This document shows positions 1 to 7,875 of a stretch of 64,000 bases of DNA, piece by piece. A program made the position numbers and the translations under genes. The first letter of the stretch is position 1, and each line of letters begins with the position of its first letter. The notes under the pieces are model-generated. The model saw nothing but the letters and a program-made list of their open reading frames with translations. It ran no database searches and was not told where the DNA came from. The DNA comes from Comamonadaceae bacterium ALPHA2B (GTDB lineage Bacteria; Pseudomonadota; Gammaproteobacteria; Burkholderiales; Burkholderiaceae_C): positions 47,550 to 111,549 of the forward strand of contig SCOE01000016.1 in the NCBI GenBank assembly GCA_005503065.1, in the 5' to 3' direction.

Positions 1-816
1 CAGCTGTGGCACGTCGGCCGCGTGTCGCACACCGAGCTGCAGCCCGACGGCGGCGCGCCGGTCGCGCCTTCGGCCATCACGGCCAAGACCAAGACCGTGC
101 TCATCAAGGACGGCGTCCCCACGTTCGTCGAAACCTCGCACCCGCGCGCGCTGCGTGCCGACGAGCTGCCCGGCATCGTCCACACCTACGCCGCCGCCGC
201 GCGCAACGCGGTCGAGACGGCCGGCTTCGACGGCGTCGAGATCCACGGCGCCAACGGCTACCTGCTCGACCAGTTCCTCAAGGACGGCAGCAACCACCGC
301 ACCGACGACTACGGCGGCTCCATCGAGAACCGCGCGCGCCTGCTGCTGGAGGTCACGCGCGCCGTGGCCGATGCCGTGGGCCATGGCAAGGTGGGCATCC
401 GCCTGTCGCCGGTCACGCCGGCCAACGACGTGGTCGACAGCAACCCGCAGCCGCTGTTCGAGTACGTGGTGAAGCAGCTGGCGCAGCTCGGCCTGGCCTA
501 CATCCACATCATCGAGGGCGCGACCGGCGGCCCGCGCGAGATCCCCGACCGCCCCTTCGACTACGACGCGCTCAAGCAGGCCTACCGCGAGGCCGGCGGC
601 CGCGCGGCCTGGATGGTGAACAACGGCTACGACCTGCCCATGGCCGAGATCGCCGTGAAGGAAGGCGACGACCTGATCGCCTTCGGCAAGCCCTTCATCG
701 CCAACCCCGACCTGGTGCGCCGCATCCGCGAACACGCGCCGTGGAACGAGGTCGACAAGGCCACGCTCTACGGTGGCGGAGAGAAGGGCTACACCGACTA
801 TCCGACGCTGGGCTGA
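1..816 (+). CDS. Old Yellow Enzyme family NADH:flavin oxidoreductase / alkene reductase (5' end cut off)
   Basis: The frame is open from base 1 and the start lies outside the window; 271 C-terminal residues are visible. This is the FMN-binding TIM barrel of the Old Yellow Enzyme family (NemA-like), which reduces activated C=C bonds or nitro compounds with NAD(P)H in the cytoplasm. Visible family marks are QLWHVGR at the cut edge, HGANGYL near visible residue 81, the NHRTDDYGGSIENR segment near residue 98, and FGKPFIANPDLV near the C-terminus, which holds FMN-phosphate contacts. A methionine codon does not occur at the first bases, so position 22 is only an internal GTG/ATG-like site and not the real start. 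The substrate cannot be deduced from the sequence. Confidence 0.93.
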   Translation, partial: QLWHVGRVSHTELQPDGGAPVAPSAITAKTKTVLIKDGVPTFVETSHPRALRADELPGIVHTYAAAARNAVETAGFDGVEIHGANGYLLDQFLKDGSNHRTDDYGGSIENRARLLLEVTRAVADAVGHGKVGIRLSPVTPANDVVDSNPQPLFEYVVKQLAQLGLAYIHIIEGATGGPREIPDRPFDYDALKQAYREAGGRAAWMVNNGYDLPMAEIAVKEGDDLIAFGKPFIANPDLVRRIREHAPWNEVDKATLYGGGEKGYTDYPTLG

Positions 817-845
817 GCACCGCGCCGGGACGCGGGCGTTTCGCA

Positions 846-903
846 GCCAAAACGGCCTGAAACGCCCGCCCCACCTGCGCAGACAGCTATCGATTCAATA
901 GCA
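846..903 (+). repeat. dispersed ~58-bp intergenic element, copy A
   Basis: The stretch reads GCCAAAACGGCC, then a GCCCGCCCC core, then AGCTATCGATTCAATAGC, an imperfect palindrome. The same order of blocks recurs at about 3231, 7876, 14439, 44145 (inverted), 58028 and 62190 (inverted), with a rearranged relative at 36826. It lies between the Old Yellow Enzyme gene and the tautomerase gene and could act as a terminator-like hairpin, which is inference. Confidence 0.6.
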
Positions 904-947
904 ACGCCGATGGCGGTGCCCCCGTCGGCTCCCACGGAGCTCCGCCC

Positions 948-1343
948 ATGCCCTACCTGCAGCTCGACGTCGCCGGCGCCTATCCCGCCGCGACCAAGCA
1001 GCGCCTGGCCGACGCGATGAGCCGGACCTACGCGCGCATGATGTCGGTCGACATTCGCCGCATCACCGTCGCCGTGCGCGAGCTGGGCGACGGCGGGCTG
1101 TGGCGCATCGCCGTCGAAGGCGAAGCACCGGTTCAGGTCGCCATCCTGATGCTCGACATCCGCGCGGGCCGTCCGGCCGAGCTGCGGATGGCCGTCGCGC
1201 AGGCCCTGTGCGCCCACTGCATCGAGCTGCTGGGGCTGCGGGAAGACCGGCTCAACGTCGAGTTCACCCAGCACAGCGGCGACGAGATGTACCACCCCGC
1301 GCTCGGCGGTTTCAGCCCCGACTGGTCGCCGGACGAGGCCTAG
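948..1343 (+). CDS. tautomerase superfamily protein
   Basis: A 131-residue protein starting Met-Pro, so that removal of Met would expose an N-terminal proline, the catalytic base of the 4-oxalocrotonate tautomerase/MIF superfamily. The pattern PYLQLDV followed by AxAMSRTYARMMSV resembles beta-alpha-beta units of that fold, and the length is that of the longer single-chain members. It likely catalyses a keto-enol tautomerisation on an unknown substrate. The last 32 bases overlap the 3' end of the converging LysR gene. Start is the ATG at 948, 4 bases after a GGAGCTCC-like stretch that may serve as ribosome site. Confidence 0.75.
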   Translation: MPYLQLDVAGAYPAATKQRLADAMSRTYARMMSVDIRRITVAVRELGDGGLWRIAVEGEAPVQVAILMLDIRAGRPAELRMAVAQALCAHCIELLGLREDRLNVEFTQHSGDEMYHPALGGFSPDWSPDEA

Positions 1344-2259
1344 GCGTGCGCATCGGCGGCGCGTGCTCCTCCATGAGCGCCGCCACCCAGTCGATGAACA
1401 CGCGCAGCTTGGCGCTCACATGCCGGTTGGGCGGGAAGGCGACGTACAGCGGCATCGGATCCAGCTGCCAGTCGTCCAGCAGCGGCACCAGCTCGCCGCG
1501 CGCACGGTGCTCGCGGGCCATGTAGTCGGGCAGCCAGAGAATGCCCAGCCCCGCGAGGCCGGCCGCCAAATAGGCGTTGCCGTCGTCGACCGAGAACACG
1601 TGGCGCCCGCGCACCTCCACCCGCTCGCCCGCGCGGTGCATCGCGTAGGGCAGCGTCCGTCCGCTGCGCGCCCAGAGGAAACCGACCACCCGGTGGTGCG
1701 TGTCGGCCAGCTCGCCCGGGTGCGCGGGCCGGCCCGCGCGCGCCAGGTAGGCGGGTGACGCGTACACGCGCAGCTGCAGGTCGGCCACGCGCCGGGCCAC
1801 GAGCGACGGGTCGGTCAACTCGCCGCCGCGCACCACGCAGTCGACCCGCTCGTCGATGAGGTCGACCCGGCGATCGCTCACGCCCATGTCGATCTCGATG
1901 TCGGGGTAGCGTGCATGAAAGGCCGGCAGCGCAGGCACCAGCACCAGGCGTGCGAGCGGGCTGGGCACGTCCACGCGCAGGTGCCCGCGTGGGGCGACGG
2001 CGGCGCCCGACAGGCTCGTCTCGGCATCGTCCAGGTCGGCCAGCAGGCGCACCACGCGCTCGTAGTACGCCGCACCGTCGGCCGTGACGTTGACCTTGCG
2101 CGTGGTGCGGTTGAGCAGCTTCACGCGCAGCCGCGCCTCCAGTTGCTGCACGAGCTGGGTCACCGTGGTCTTGTTGATCTGCAGCGTGGCGGCCGCCTGG
2201 GTGAAGCTGCGCGTCTCCACCACCCGGGCAAAGGCTTGCATCGCGTCGATGCGGTCCAT
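1312..2259 (-). CDS. LysR family transcriptional regulator
   Basis: A 315-residue LysR-type regulator. Residues 1-60 carry the winged helix-turn-helix (RVVETRSFTQAAATLQINKTTV...), followed by an effector-binding region with the usual VPSPLARLVLVPALPAF pattern of the subfamily close to AaeR/DmlR. The ATG at 2259 is chosen because GAGGAG lies 5 bases upstream on the minus strand; longer frames to 2925 run back through the divergent RidA gene and are spurious. It is divergent from the RidA-type gene at 2389, and by the usual LysR rule probably controls that gene and itself through the 129-bp gap. It overlaps the tautomerase gene tail to tail by 32 bp. Confidence 0.92.
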   Translation of the reverse strand: MDRIDAMQAFARVVETRSFTQAAATLQINKTTVTQLVQQLEARLRVKLLNRTTRKVNVTADGAAYYERVVRLLADLDDAETSLSGAAVAPRGHLRVDVPSPLARLVLVPALPAFHARYPDIEIDMGVSDRRVDLIDERVDCVVRGGELTDPSLVARRVADLQLRVYASPAYLARAGRPAHPGELADTHHRVVGFLWARSGRTLPYAMHRAGERVEVRGRHVFSVDDGNAYLAAGLAGLGILWLPDYMAREHRARGELVPLLDDWQLDPMPLYVAFPPNRHVSAKLRVFIDWVAALMEEHAPPMRTPRPRPATSRG

Positions 2260-2286
2260 GGTCGCTCCTCGCGGCGAAGGGATTGT

Positions 2287-2332
2287 TCGGAATCGCCAAA
2301 CAGTGATTCTGGACCTGGCGTGTTTATTCCGA
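2287..2332. promoter_or_regulatory. candidate LysR operator, inverted repeat in divergent gap
   Basis: TCGGAAT at 2287-2293 and ATTCCGA at 2326-2332 are perfect inverted arms 39 bp apart, centred between the LysR and RidA-type genes. This is in the place where a LysR regulator binds, but the spacing is longer than a single T-N11-A box, so it may represent two half sites. The role is inference. Confidence 0.4.
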
Positions 2333-2388
2333 CCCGGTGGCTGCCTAGAGTCAGGGACATCGCCCAACCACCCCAATCCCGGACTCCG

Positions 2389-2802
2389 ATGAACTCCACC
2401 CCCACCCGCGACGTCGTCTTCCCGCCCGGCCGGCAGGCCCTGTACGAGAAGAACCGCTACTCCCCGGCCGTGCGCTCCAACGGTTTCCTCTTCGTCTCCG
2501 GCCAGGTCGGCAGCCGGCCGGACGGCTCGCCCGAGCCGGGGCTCGAGGCGCAGGTGCGCCGCGCCTTCGACAACCTCAACGCCATCCTCGGCGCAGCGGG
2601 CTGCACCTTCGACGACGTGGTCGACGTCACCGTGTTCGTCGTCGACCCGGCCGAGAAGTTCGAGACCATCTGGAAGATCGTGCCCGAGTACTGGGGCCAC
2701 GCGCCCCACCCCACGCTCACCGGCATCGGCGTGACCTGGCTCTACGGCTTCGACTTCGAGATCAAGGCCATCGCCCGGCTGCCCGAAACGAAGGCGGCCT
2801 GA
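2389..2802 (+). CDS. RidA/YjgF family protein
   Basis: A 137-residue protein of the RidA (YER057c/UK114) family, normally soluble trimers that hydrolyse reactive enamine/imine intermediates. Seen are the N-terminal [18 protein letters not shown] motif, the central [13 protein letters not shown] helix and the C-terminal [10 protein letters not shown] strand. By hand alignment the Arg and Glu that define active deaminases (R105 and E120 in the E. coli protein) fall on Thr and Lys here, so it may belong to a Rid subgroup without the classical activity. Divergent from the LysR gene, which is its likely regulator. The ATG at 2389 was chosen over longer frames that run into that gene. Confidence 0.88.
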   Translation: MNSTPTRDVVFPPGRQALYEKNRYSPAVRSNGFLFVSGQVGSRPDGSPEPGLEAQVRRAFDNLNAILGAAGCTFDDVVDVTVFVVDPAEKFETIWKIVPEYWGHAPHPTLTGIGVTWLYGFDFEIKAIARLPETKAA

Positions 2803-2872
2803 GCGCGCGCCGGCTGCATCCGCTCGGCCGGCGGCCCGTCGCGCCGCGCGTCCGGCTGCGATCATCGGCCGC

Positions 2873-3223
2873 ATGACCGATGCCCTGCTCCGCCTCGGCG
2901 GCACCCTGCTGCTCTTCATTGCCACTGCCGTGGCCGAGATCGTGGGCTGCTACCTGCCCTGGCTGTGGCTGCGCAAGGGCGGCCCGGTGTGGCTGCTGCT
3001 GCCGGCCGCGCTGAGCCTGGCGCTCTTCGCCTGGCTGCTCACCCTGCACCCGCAGGCGGCCGGGCGCGTGTACGCGGCCTACGGCGGCGTCTACATCGCG
3101 GTGGCGCTGGGCTGGCTGTGGGTCGTCGACGGCATCGCGCCCACGCGCTGGGACGTGGTGGGCGCCGGCGTGGCGCTGGCGGGCATGGCGATCATCGTGC
3201 TGGCCCCGCGCGGGACGGCATGA
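2873..3223 (+). CDS. YnfA family small membrane protein (UPF0060)
   Basis: A 116-residue, very hydrophobic protein with four predicted transmembrane helices, matching the length and motif order of YnfA/UPF0060 proteins: an [16 protein letters not shown] first half and [24 protein letters not shown] second half. The family is related in fold to small multidrug resistance transporters and sits in the inner membrane; its substrate is not established. It stands alone, with no sign of an operon, and its nearest downstream neighbour runs in the opposite direction. Confidence 0.9.
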   Translation: MTDALLRLGGTLLLFIATAVAEIVGCYLPWLWLRKGGPVWLLLPAALSLALFAWLLTLHPQAAGRVYAAYGGVYIAVALGWLWVVDGIAPTRWDVVGAGVALAGMAIIVLAPRGTA

Positions 3224-3230
3224 TTGCGAC

Positions 3231-3291
3231 CCGAATCGGGCCGCAGTGCCCGCCCAGCGGCTGCAGTCAGCTATCGAAAAGATATCAATCG
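3231..3291 (+). repeat. dispersed intergenic element, copy B (degenerate)
   Basis: The block order CCGAATCGGGCCGCAG, GCCCGCCC, CAGCTATCGAAAAGATATCAA resembles the element at 846-903 but is more diverged. It lies between the convergent YnfA-type gene and histidine kinase gene. Confidence 0.45.
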
Positions 3292-3318
3292 GCCCCTATG
3301 CGACCCGGGCGTGGTGCC

Positions 3319-4737
3319 CTACCCCTTGGCGAAGATCAGCTCCACCCGCAGCCCGCCCTGCGGCCCGGCGGTCGCCAGCGACAGCGGCGCCTTCAGCAGC
3401 TGCGCATAGCGCGCCACGATGGCCAGGCCCAGCCCGGCACCCTGCCCCAGCTTCTGCCCGTCGGGCCCCTGCGCCCAGCGCTGCATCAGATCGCGCTGGG
3501 CGGCCTCGGGGATGCCCGGCCCGTCGTCCACCACCGCCAGGGTGCAGCGCGTGGGCGTGGCGGCCAGTTCGAGCGTGATGGTCTTGCCGCCATAGCGCAG
3601 CGCGTTGTCGATCAGGTTGTCGAGGATGCCTTCGATCAGGCCGGCATCTGCCAGCACGGTGAAGTCCTGGGCTTCGCCTTCGTCCAGCCCGCGCGCCCCC
3701 AGGTCGACGCCGCGCGCGTCCGCCTTGGCCAGGTGGCGCAGCACGGTGTCGCCGACCAGCGCGTCGAGCCGCACCGGCTCGCGCTGGAGCACCGCGTCGC
3801 TCTCGTCGGCCAGCGCCAGCGCCAGCAGCTGGTCGACCAGGTGGCTGGCGCGCGCCTCGCTCGCGGCGATGCGCTGCAGCTGCTCGCGCCACACGCCGGG
3901 CGTGGGGTTGGCCAGGCCGTAGTCGGCCAGCGCGCGGATGCCGGCCAGCGGCGTGCGCAGCTCATGGGCCACGTTGCCGGCGAACTCGCGTTGCGAACGC
4001 ACGCTGCGGTCCAGCCGCACGAACAGGTCGTTCACCGCCTCGCCCACGCGCTCGATCTCGCGCGCCGTGGGCGGCACCGCGACCGGCGACAGGTCGCTCG
4101 CGTCGCGGTGCGCCAGCGTCGTCTGCAGCGCGGCCAGCGGCGCCAGGTCGCGCGCGATGCCGCGCCACAGCCACACGGCCAGCAGCGCCAGCAGCAGCAC
4201 CTGCGGCAGCGTCGCGAAGACCAGCACCCGGCCGGCCAGCACGCCGCGCGTGACGGTGGTGTGCGCCACCACCACGCGGTAGTCGCCCGGACGGTCCTGC
4301 ACCTGGTGGCGCAAGGTGACGGCGCGCACGTCGTGGCCGTCGAGGGTGAATTCGGAGAAATGGAAGGCCTCGCCCGGCGCCGGCCCCTCGGCCGGCATCG
4401 GCGTGCCGGCCAGCTGGCGGCCGTCGGGCCGCAGCACGCCGAAGTACACCTTCTCGGCACGGTCGAAGAGCGCGGCCGTCAGCTCGCGCGGCGTGAGCTG
4501 CAGCGCCACCTCGCCGTCCGGGTTGGGCCGCACGTTCGAGGCGATCGAGTACGCATCGTCGAGCAGCGCGCGGTCGAAGGCCTGCTGTGTGAAGTAGCTC
4601 GCCACCATGAAGGTGACGACCGTGCCGGCCAGCCAGGTGAGCGCGAGCGGCAGCATCACGTGCCGCAGCACCCGCGCGCGCAGCGAGGGCGATGCGCGCC
4701 GCGTCGCGCCCGGGGCTGCGGCGTGCGGCCCGCTCAA
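3319..4737 (-). CDS. two-component sensor histidine kinase (TctE/QseC-like)
   Basis: A 472-residue inner-membrane kinase. One membrane segment lies near residues 25-45 (LPLALTWLAGTVVTFMV), then a periplasmic region that fits the 2CSK_N sensor domain (RALLDDAYSIASNV), a second membrane segment near 180-200, a HAMP-like linker, the H-box AHELRTPLAGIR, the N-box DNLIDNALRY, and the G boxes DDGPGI and GAGLGLAI. The start is taken as the TTG at 4737, because TTGA overlaps the TGA stop of the upstream response regulator gene by 4 bases, the usual translational coupling; an ATG within residues 25-30 is the alternative. The 2CSK_N domain suggests a carboxylate or metal-like signal, but no transporter genes lie beside it. 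Confidence 0.9.
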   Translation of the reverse strand: MSGPHAAAPGATRRASPSLRARVLRHVMLPLALTWLAGTVVTFMVASYFTQQAFDRALLDDAYSIASNVRPNPDGEVALQLTPRELTAALFDRAEKVYFGVLRPDGRQLAGTPMPAEGPAPGEAFHFSEFTLDGHDVRAVTLRHQVQDRPGDYRVVVAHTTVTRGVLAGRVLVFATLPQVLLLALLAVWLWRGIARDLAPLAALQTTLAHRDASDLSPVAVPPTAREIERVGEAVNDLFVRLDRSVRSQREFAGNVAHELRTPLAGIRALADYGLANPTPGVWREQLQRIAASEARASHLVDQLLALALADESDAVLQREPVRLDALVGDTVLRHLAKADARGVDLGARGLDEGEAQDFTVLADAGLIEGILDNLIDNALRYGGKTITLELAATPTRCTLAVVDDGPGIPEAAQRDLMQRWAQGPDGQKLGQGAGLGLAIVARYAQLLKAPLSLATAGPQGGLRVELIFAKG

Positions 4738-5426
4738 GCCGCTTCTGCCTCCAGCAGGTAGCCGATGCCGCGCAGCGTGCGGATGGCGGCACCGCTGCCG
4801 ATCAGCTTCTTGCGCAGGCGCGAGATGAAGGCCTCCAGCGCGTTGTCGCCCAGCGACTCGTCGAAGTTCGACAGCTTGTCCGACAGGGTGCGCTTGCTCA
4901 CCGCATGGCCCGGCGGGCTCATCAGCTCCCACAGCACCTCGAACTCGCGCGCCGGCAGGTCCAGCGGCGCACCGCCGACCGAGAAGCGGCGCGCCTTGCG
5001 GTCCAGCTTGAGTTGGCCCAGCAGCGCCACGTCGTCGGTGCCCTGGGCACGGCGGGCCAGCGCGCGCAGGCGGGCCTCCACCTCGGCCAGGTCGAAGGGC
5101 TTGCCCAGGTAGTCGTCGGCGCCGGCATCAAGGCCGGCGATGCGCTCTTCGGTGCGGTCGCGCGCCGTGAGCACCAGCACCGGCGTGCGGTCGCCACGGC
5201 TGCGCGCCTGGCGCAGCACCGTCAACCCGCTGCCCATGCCGCTGCCCGGCTGCGAGCGCGCGGGCAGGTTCAGGTCCAGCAGCACCACGTCGAAGGGCTG
5301 CACGCGCCACAGGTGGTCGGCGTCCTCCACGCTCTGGGCCAGGTCCACGCGGTGCCCCGCATCGCCCAGGCTGCGCAACATCACGTCGCGCAGCACGGCA
5401 TCGTCTTCGACCAGGAGGATTCGCAT
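4734..5426 (-). CDS. OmpR/PhoB family response regulator
   Basis: A 230-residue response regulator. The receiver domain starts MRILLVEDDAVLRD, with the phosphorylated Asp in VVLLDLNLP near residue 52 and the conserved Lys in LGKPFDLAEVEAR; the C-terminal half is an OmpR-type winged helix (LSDKLSNFDESLGDNALEAFISRLRKKL). It is the cognate partner of the histidine kinase that follows with a 4-base overlap. The ATG at 5426 was preferred to the upstream frame because it begins exactly at the receiver domain. No clear ribosome site is visible. Direct repeats and a palindrome in the gap upstream (5520-5628) are possible control sites. Confidence 0.93.
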   Translation of the reverse strand: MRILLVEDDAVLRDVMLRSLGDAGHRVDLAQSVEDADHLWRVQPFDVVLLDLNLPARSQPGSGMGSGLTVLRQARSRGDRTPVLVLTARDRTEERIAGLDAGADDYLGKPFDLAEVEARLRALARRAQGTDDVALLGQLKLDRKARRFSVGGAPLDLPAREFEVLWELMSPPGHAVSKRTLSDKLSNFDESLGDNALEAFISRLRKKLIGSGAAIRTLRGIGYLLEAEAA

Positions 5427-5519
5427 AGGAGGCAATCGAGCGGAAGGAGAAGGAACAAAAGGACGCGCGCCCGGCATTGTCCGGCGGCGCCCACGCCGCC
5501 CCGACACTAGCAGGAGCGG

Positions 5520-5573
5520 CCTTGGCCCCACAAGCGGGCCGTCAGGCGCGAGTCAGTGCCTTGGACCCACAAG
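5520..5573. promoter_or_regulatory. 15-bp direct repeat upstream of the response regulator gene
   Basis: CCTTGGCCCCACAAG at 5520-5534 and CCTTGGACCCACAAG at 5559-5573 differ at one base and are 39 bp apart start to start. They lie 94-147 bp upstream of the response regulator start, between two divergent genes. OmpR-type regulators commonly bind direct repeats, so autoregulation is possible; this is inference. Confidence 0.35.
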
Positions 5574-5609
5574 GCGGATGGTCGGCCCGCGACGCGCGGC
5601 CGGCCTACA

Positions 5610-5628
5610 CCGTGTGTCATGCACACGG
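5610..5628. promoter_or_regulatory. 19-bp palindrome, candidate operator
   Basis: CCGTGTG and CACACGG form perfect 7-bp arms around TCATG. It is 47 bp upstream of the GTG start of the ACP-like gene and could be an operator for it; no matching regulator is identified. Confidence 0.35.
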
Positions 5629-5674
5629 CGTACAACACCTGCGCCCCGTTTCGATACCCCATCCGAGGCCCGCC

Positions 5675-5935
5675 GTGACCACCCCGACCTACCACACCCT
5701 CGCCCGCATCCTCACGCAGGAGTTCCGCTGCCCACCCGACGCGATCCGGCCCGAGAGCGGCTTCGGCGAGCTGGGCCTGGACTGCAGCGGCCGCCGCATC
5801 GACTTCGTCTGCGCGGCCGAGGACGCCCTGCGCCTGCGCATCCCCGACGAGCCGCTGGCCGCGCGCGCGGACTGGACGCTGGGCCACATGTGCAGCGTGA
5901 TCGACGAGGTGATGTCACGGGACGGCGTCCACTGA
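5675..5935 (+). CDS. acyl carrier protein-like protein lacking the usual prosthetic-group serine
   Basis: An 86-residue protein with the four-helix acyl carrier protein pattern: an acidic helix I (LARILTQEFRC), the loop GFGELGLDCSGRRIDFV, a helix II with an acidic face (AAEDALRLRIPDE) and a C-terminal helix (TLGHMCSVIDEVM). In true carrier proteins this loop reads LGLDSL and the Ser carries 4'-phosphopantetheine; here it reads LGLDCSG, with Cys at the Ser position and Ser one place later. Whether it is modified cannot be said. The GTG at 5675 is the start that best fits the domain; a longer frame back to 5477 has no domain support. No biosynthetic neighbours are seen. Confidence 0.6.
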   Translation: MTTPTYHTLARILTQEFRCPPDAIRPESGFGELGLDCSGRRIDFVCAAEDALRLRIPDEPLAARADWTLGHMCSVIDEVMSRDGVH

Positions 5936-6004
5936 CCCGCCCACCGGCAGCCGAGCAGCCACGGTCGCATCGGGGGCTGCGTGACGATGCGTTAGAAAGC
6001 GGAC

Positions 6005-6373
6005 ATGCCACTGCATGCCGTCACTCCCATCCTGCGCATCTTCGACGAAGCCAAGGCGCGCGAGTTCTACGCCGACTTCCTGGGCTTCAAGGTCGACTGG
6101 CAGCACCGCTTCGAGCCAGCGCTGCCGCTGTACCTCCAGGTGTCGCGCGAGGGCTGCGTGCTGCACCTGTCCGAGCACCACGGCGACGCCTGTCCCGGCG
6201 CGGCCCTGCGCATCGCCTGCGATGACATCGATGGCTTGCATGACGAGCTGACGGCCAGACGGTACGGCTACGCCCGCCCCGGCATCGAATCCACGCCGTG
6301 GGAGACACGCGAGGTCACGGTGCGCGACCCCTTCGGCAACCGGCTGACCTTCGTGGGCGCCAGCCGCACGTGA
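6005..6373 (+). CDS. glyoxalase superfamily protein (bleomycin-resistance-like)
   Basis: A 122-residue vicinal-oxygen-chelate fold protein: the N-terminal VTPILRIFDEAKAREFYADFLGF motif and the C-terminal VRDPFGNRLTFVG motif mark the two beta-alpha-beta-beta-beta units. Such small members are dimers; some bind drugs such as bleomycin, others are metal enzymes, and the sequence does not tell which. The TGA stop overlaps the GTG start of the next gene, so the two are probably translationally coupled. Confidence 0.85.
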   Translation: MPLHAVTPILRIFDEAKAREFYADFLGFKVDWQHRFEPALPLYLQVSREGCVLHLSEHHGDACPGAALRIACDDIDGLHDELTARRYGYARPGIESTPWETREVTVRDPFGNRLTFVGASRT

Positions 6374-6675
6374 CGGACGGTCCGACTGTCCAGCGCCGCC
6401 GGCGCCCGTGGCTCCAGTCGCTCACGACCCTCTTCGTCGCAGCCTTGATCGGCTGGGGTTGCCTCATCGGCGCCAGCGAGTTGCTGGACAGCCTGCGCAC
6501 CGGGGTGCTCGACAACCGCAAGGGACCCGACGTCTTCGCCATGGACCGGCCCTTTCTTTACTGGGCCTTGTTCGGCTTCTACACGGCGGCAACGCTGACC
6601 GCCGCCTGCCTCGCGCTGTTGTTGTCGGTGATCGCGGTGCGTGATCTGATGTTTCGAATGGGCCCCGGTCGGTGA
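6370..6675 (+). CDS. hypothetical two-helix membrane protein
   Basis: A 101-residue protein starting with the GTG that overlaps the stop of the glyoxalase-like gene (GTGA). After a basic start (QRRRRPW) there is a membrane helix (SLTTLFVAALIGWGCLIGA), a loop of about 30 residues, and a second helix region (FLYWALFGFYTAATLTAACLALLLSVIAV), consistent with an inner-membrane protein with both ends in the cytoplasm. I do not recognise a family. The coupling to the upstream gene suggests co-expression. Confidence 0.65.
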   Translation: MTDGPTVQRRRRPWLQSLTTLFVAALIGWGCLIGASELLDSLRTGVLDNRKGPDVFAMDRPFLYWALFGFYTAATLTAACLALLLSVIAVRDLMFRMGPGR

Positions 6676-6848
6676 GCGCCGGGGCGCAGCGCCTCGCACC
6701 GGGCGGCCGTTGTCCGGGCCGCCCGGCTCCCTTGGGGATAACACTGCCCGTCCTGTCGGCTGACTGACAGCTTCGGTGCCTACGATGGCCCTCTACCGCG
6801 TCGACAGCGATGGCCTGTCGCCCCACGATTCGCCAAGGAGACCGACCC

Positions 6849-7655
6849 ATGACCCGATTGCTCTGGACCCGCCGCGCCGCCCTGTCGCTGGCGAGCGTCG
6901 CCCTGCTCGCCGCCTGCGGCAGCATGGCCCCCACCCCACCCGCCGGCACCGAGATCGTGATGATGACCTCGGGCGGCTTCGCCGCCGCGTCGGACGAGCT
7001 CAAGCCCGGCTTCGAGCGCAGCACCGGCTACAGGGTGAAGACGGTGTACGGCTCCTCCATGGGTGGCGCCAGCGACTCGATCCCGAGCCGGCTGGCGCGC
7101 AACGAGCCAGTGGACGTGGTGATCCTCGCGCGCTCGTCGCTCGACCAGCTCGTGGCGCAAGGCAAGGTGGTGCCCGGCAGCCAAGTGGACATCGTGCATT
7201 CGCTGATCGGCTTCGCGGTGAAGAAGGGCGCGCCCAAGCCCGACGTCAGCACGCCCGAGGCGGTGAAGCGCGCGCTGCTCGCGGCGCCGTCGATCGCCTA
7301 CTCGGCCAGCGCCAGCGGCACCTACTACGAGACCGAGATGCTCAAGAACCTGGGCATCGAGGCCGAGGTCAAGCCCAAGAGCAAGCGCATCCTGAGCGAG
7401 CGTGTGGCGACCGTGGTGGCACGCGGCGACGCAGCACTGGGCCTGCAGCAGGTCAGCGAGCTCATCCCGATTCCGGGCGCGGACTTCGTCGGCGTGCTGC
7501 CGCCGCCGCTGCAGCGCGTGACGGTGTTCTCGGCCGGCATCTCGACCACGGCGAAGAACCCCGATGCGGCACGCGCGCTGATCCGCTACTACGTCTCGGC
7601 CGACGCGGCACCGACGATCCGCAAGGCCGGGCTGGAGCCGGCGCCGGTGAAATAG
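6849..7655 (+). CDS. ModA-like periplasmic substrate-binding lipoprotein
   Basis: A 268-residue protein with a lipoprotein signal peptide (twin basic start, hydrophobic core, lipobox LLAACGS) followed by a type 2 periplasmic binding fold of the molybdate-binding (ModA/sulfate) class: IVMMTSGGFAAA near the start, RLARNEPVDVVILA, and SASGTYYETEMLKNLGI in the middle. It binds an unknown small anion or organic acid. No ABC permease or ATPase is adjacent, so it is an orphan binding protein here. AAGGAG lies 8 bases before the ATG at 6849, which decides this start over one 39 bases upstream. Confidence 0.85.
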   Translation: MTRLLWTRRAALSLASVALLAACGSMAPTPPAGTEIVMMTSGGFAAASDELKPGFERSTGYRVKTVYGSSMGGASDSIPSRLARNEPVDVVILARSSLDQLVAQGKVVPGSQVDIVHSLIGFAVKKGAPKPDVSTPEAVKRALLAAPSIAYSASASGTYYETEMLKNLGIEAEVKPKSKRILSERVATVVARGDAALGLQQVSELIPIPGADFVGVLPPPLQRVTVFSAGISTTAKNPDAARALIRYYVSADAAPTIRKAGLEPAPVK

Positions 7656-7658
7656 AAG

Positions 7659-7863
7659 CACCCCCCATGCCGCTTCGCGGCTCCCCCCTCTCTGGCGCCT
7701 TCGGCTTGGAGGGGGGCTGAGCCCGTACACGAAATGTCCAGTGGACATTTCGTGACCGGCGAAGGGCGAGGCCACTGGCCTCGCGCGGCCTGCAAGGCTC
7801 CCCAGAGGCCTGGCAAAGCCAGTTCCTCGGGTGCCCTGGGGGCTTCGCTGCGCTCGCCGGCTG
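7659..7863 (+). repeat. dispersed repeat, long copy (pair with 41597-41721)
   Basis: The first 60 bases (CACCCCCCATGCCGCTTCGC onward) and the last 45 (ending GCTGCGCTCGCCGGCTG) match, in inverted orientation, the element at 41597-41721. This copy carries about 80 extra bases in the middle, including a 27-bp palindrome. It begins inside the sequence just after the stop of the binding lipoprotein gene. No coding function is seen. Confidence 0.75.
7728..7754. repeat. perfect 27-bp palindrome
   Basis: CACGAAATGTCCA (7728-7740), one G, then TGGACATTTCGTG (7742-7754): 13-bp perfect arms. It sits in the extra segment of the long repeat copy at 7659-7863 and is absent from the other copy. It could be an operator, a recombination site or a hairpin; nothing in the context decides. 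Confidence 0.6.
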
Positions 7864-7875
7864 GGTTGCGTTGTA

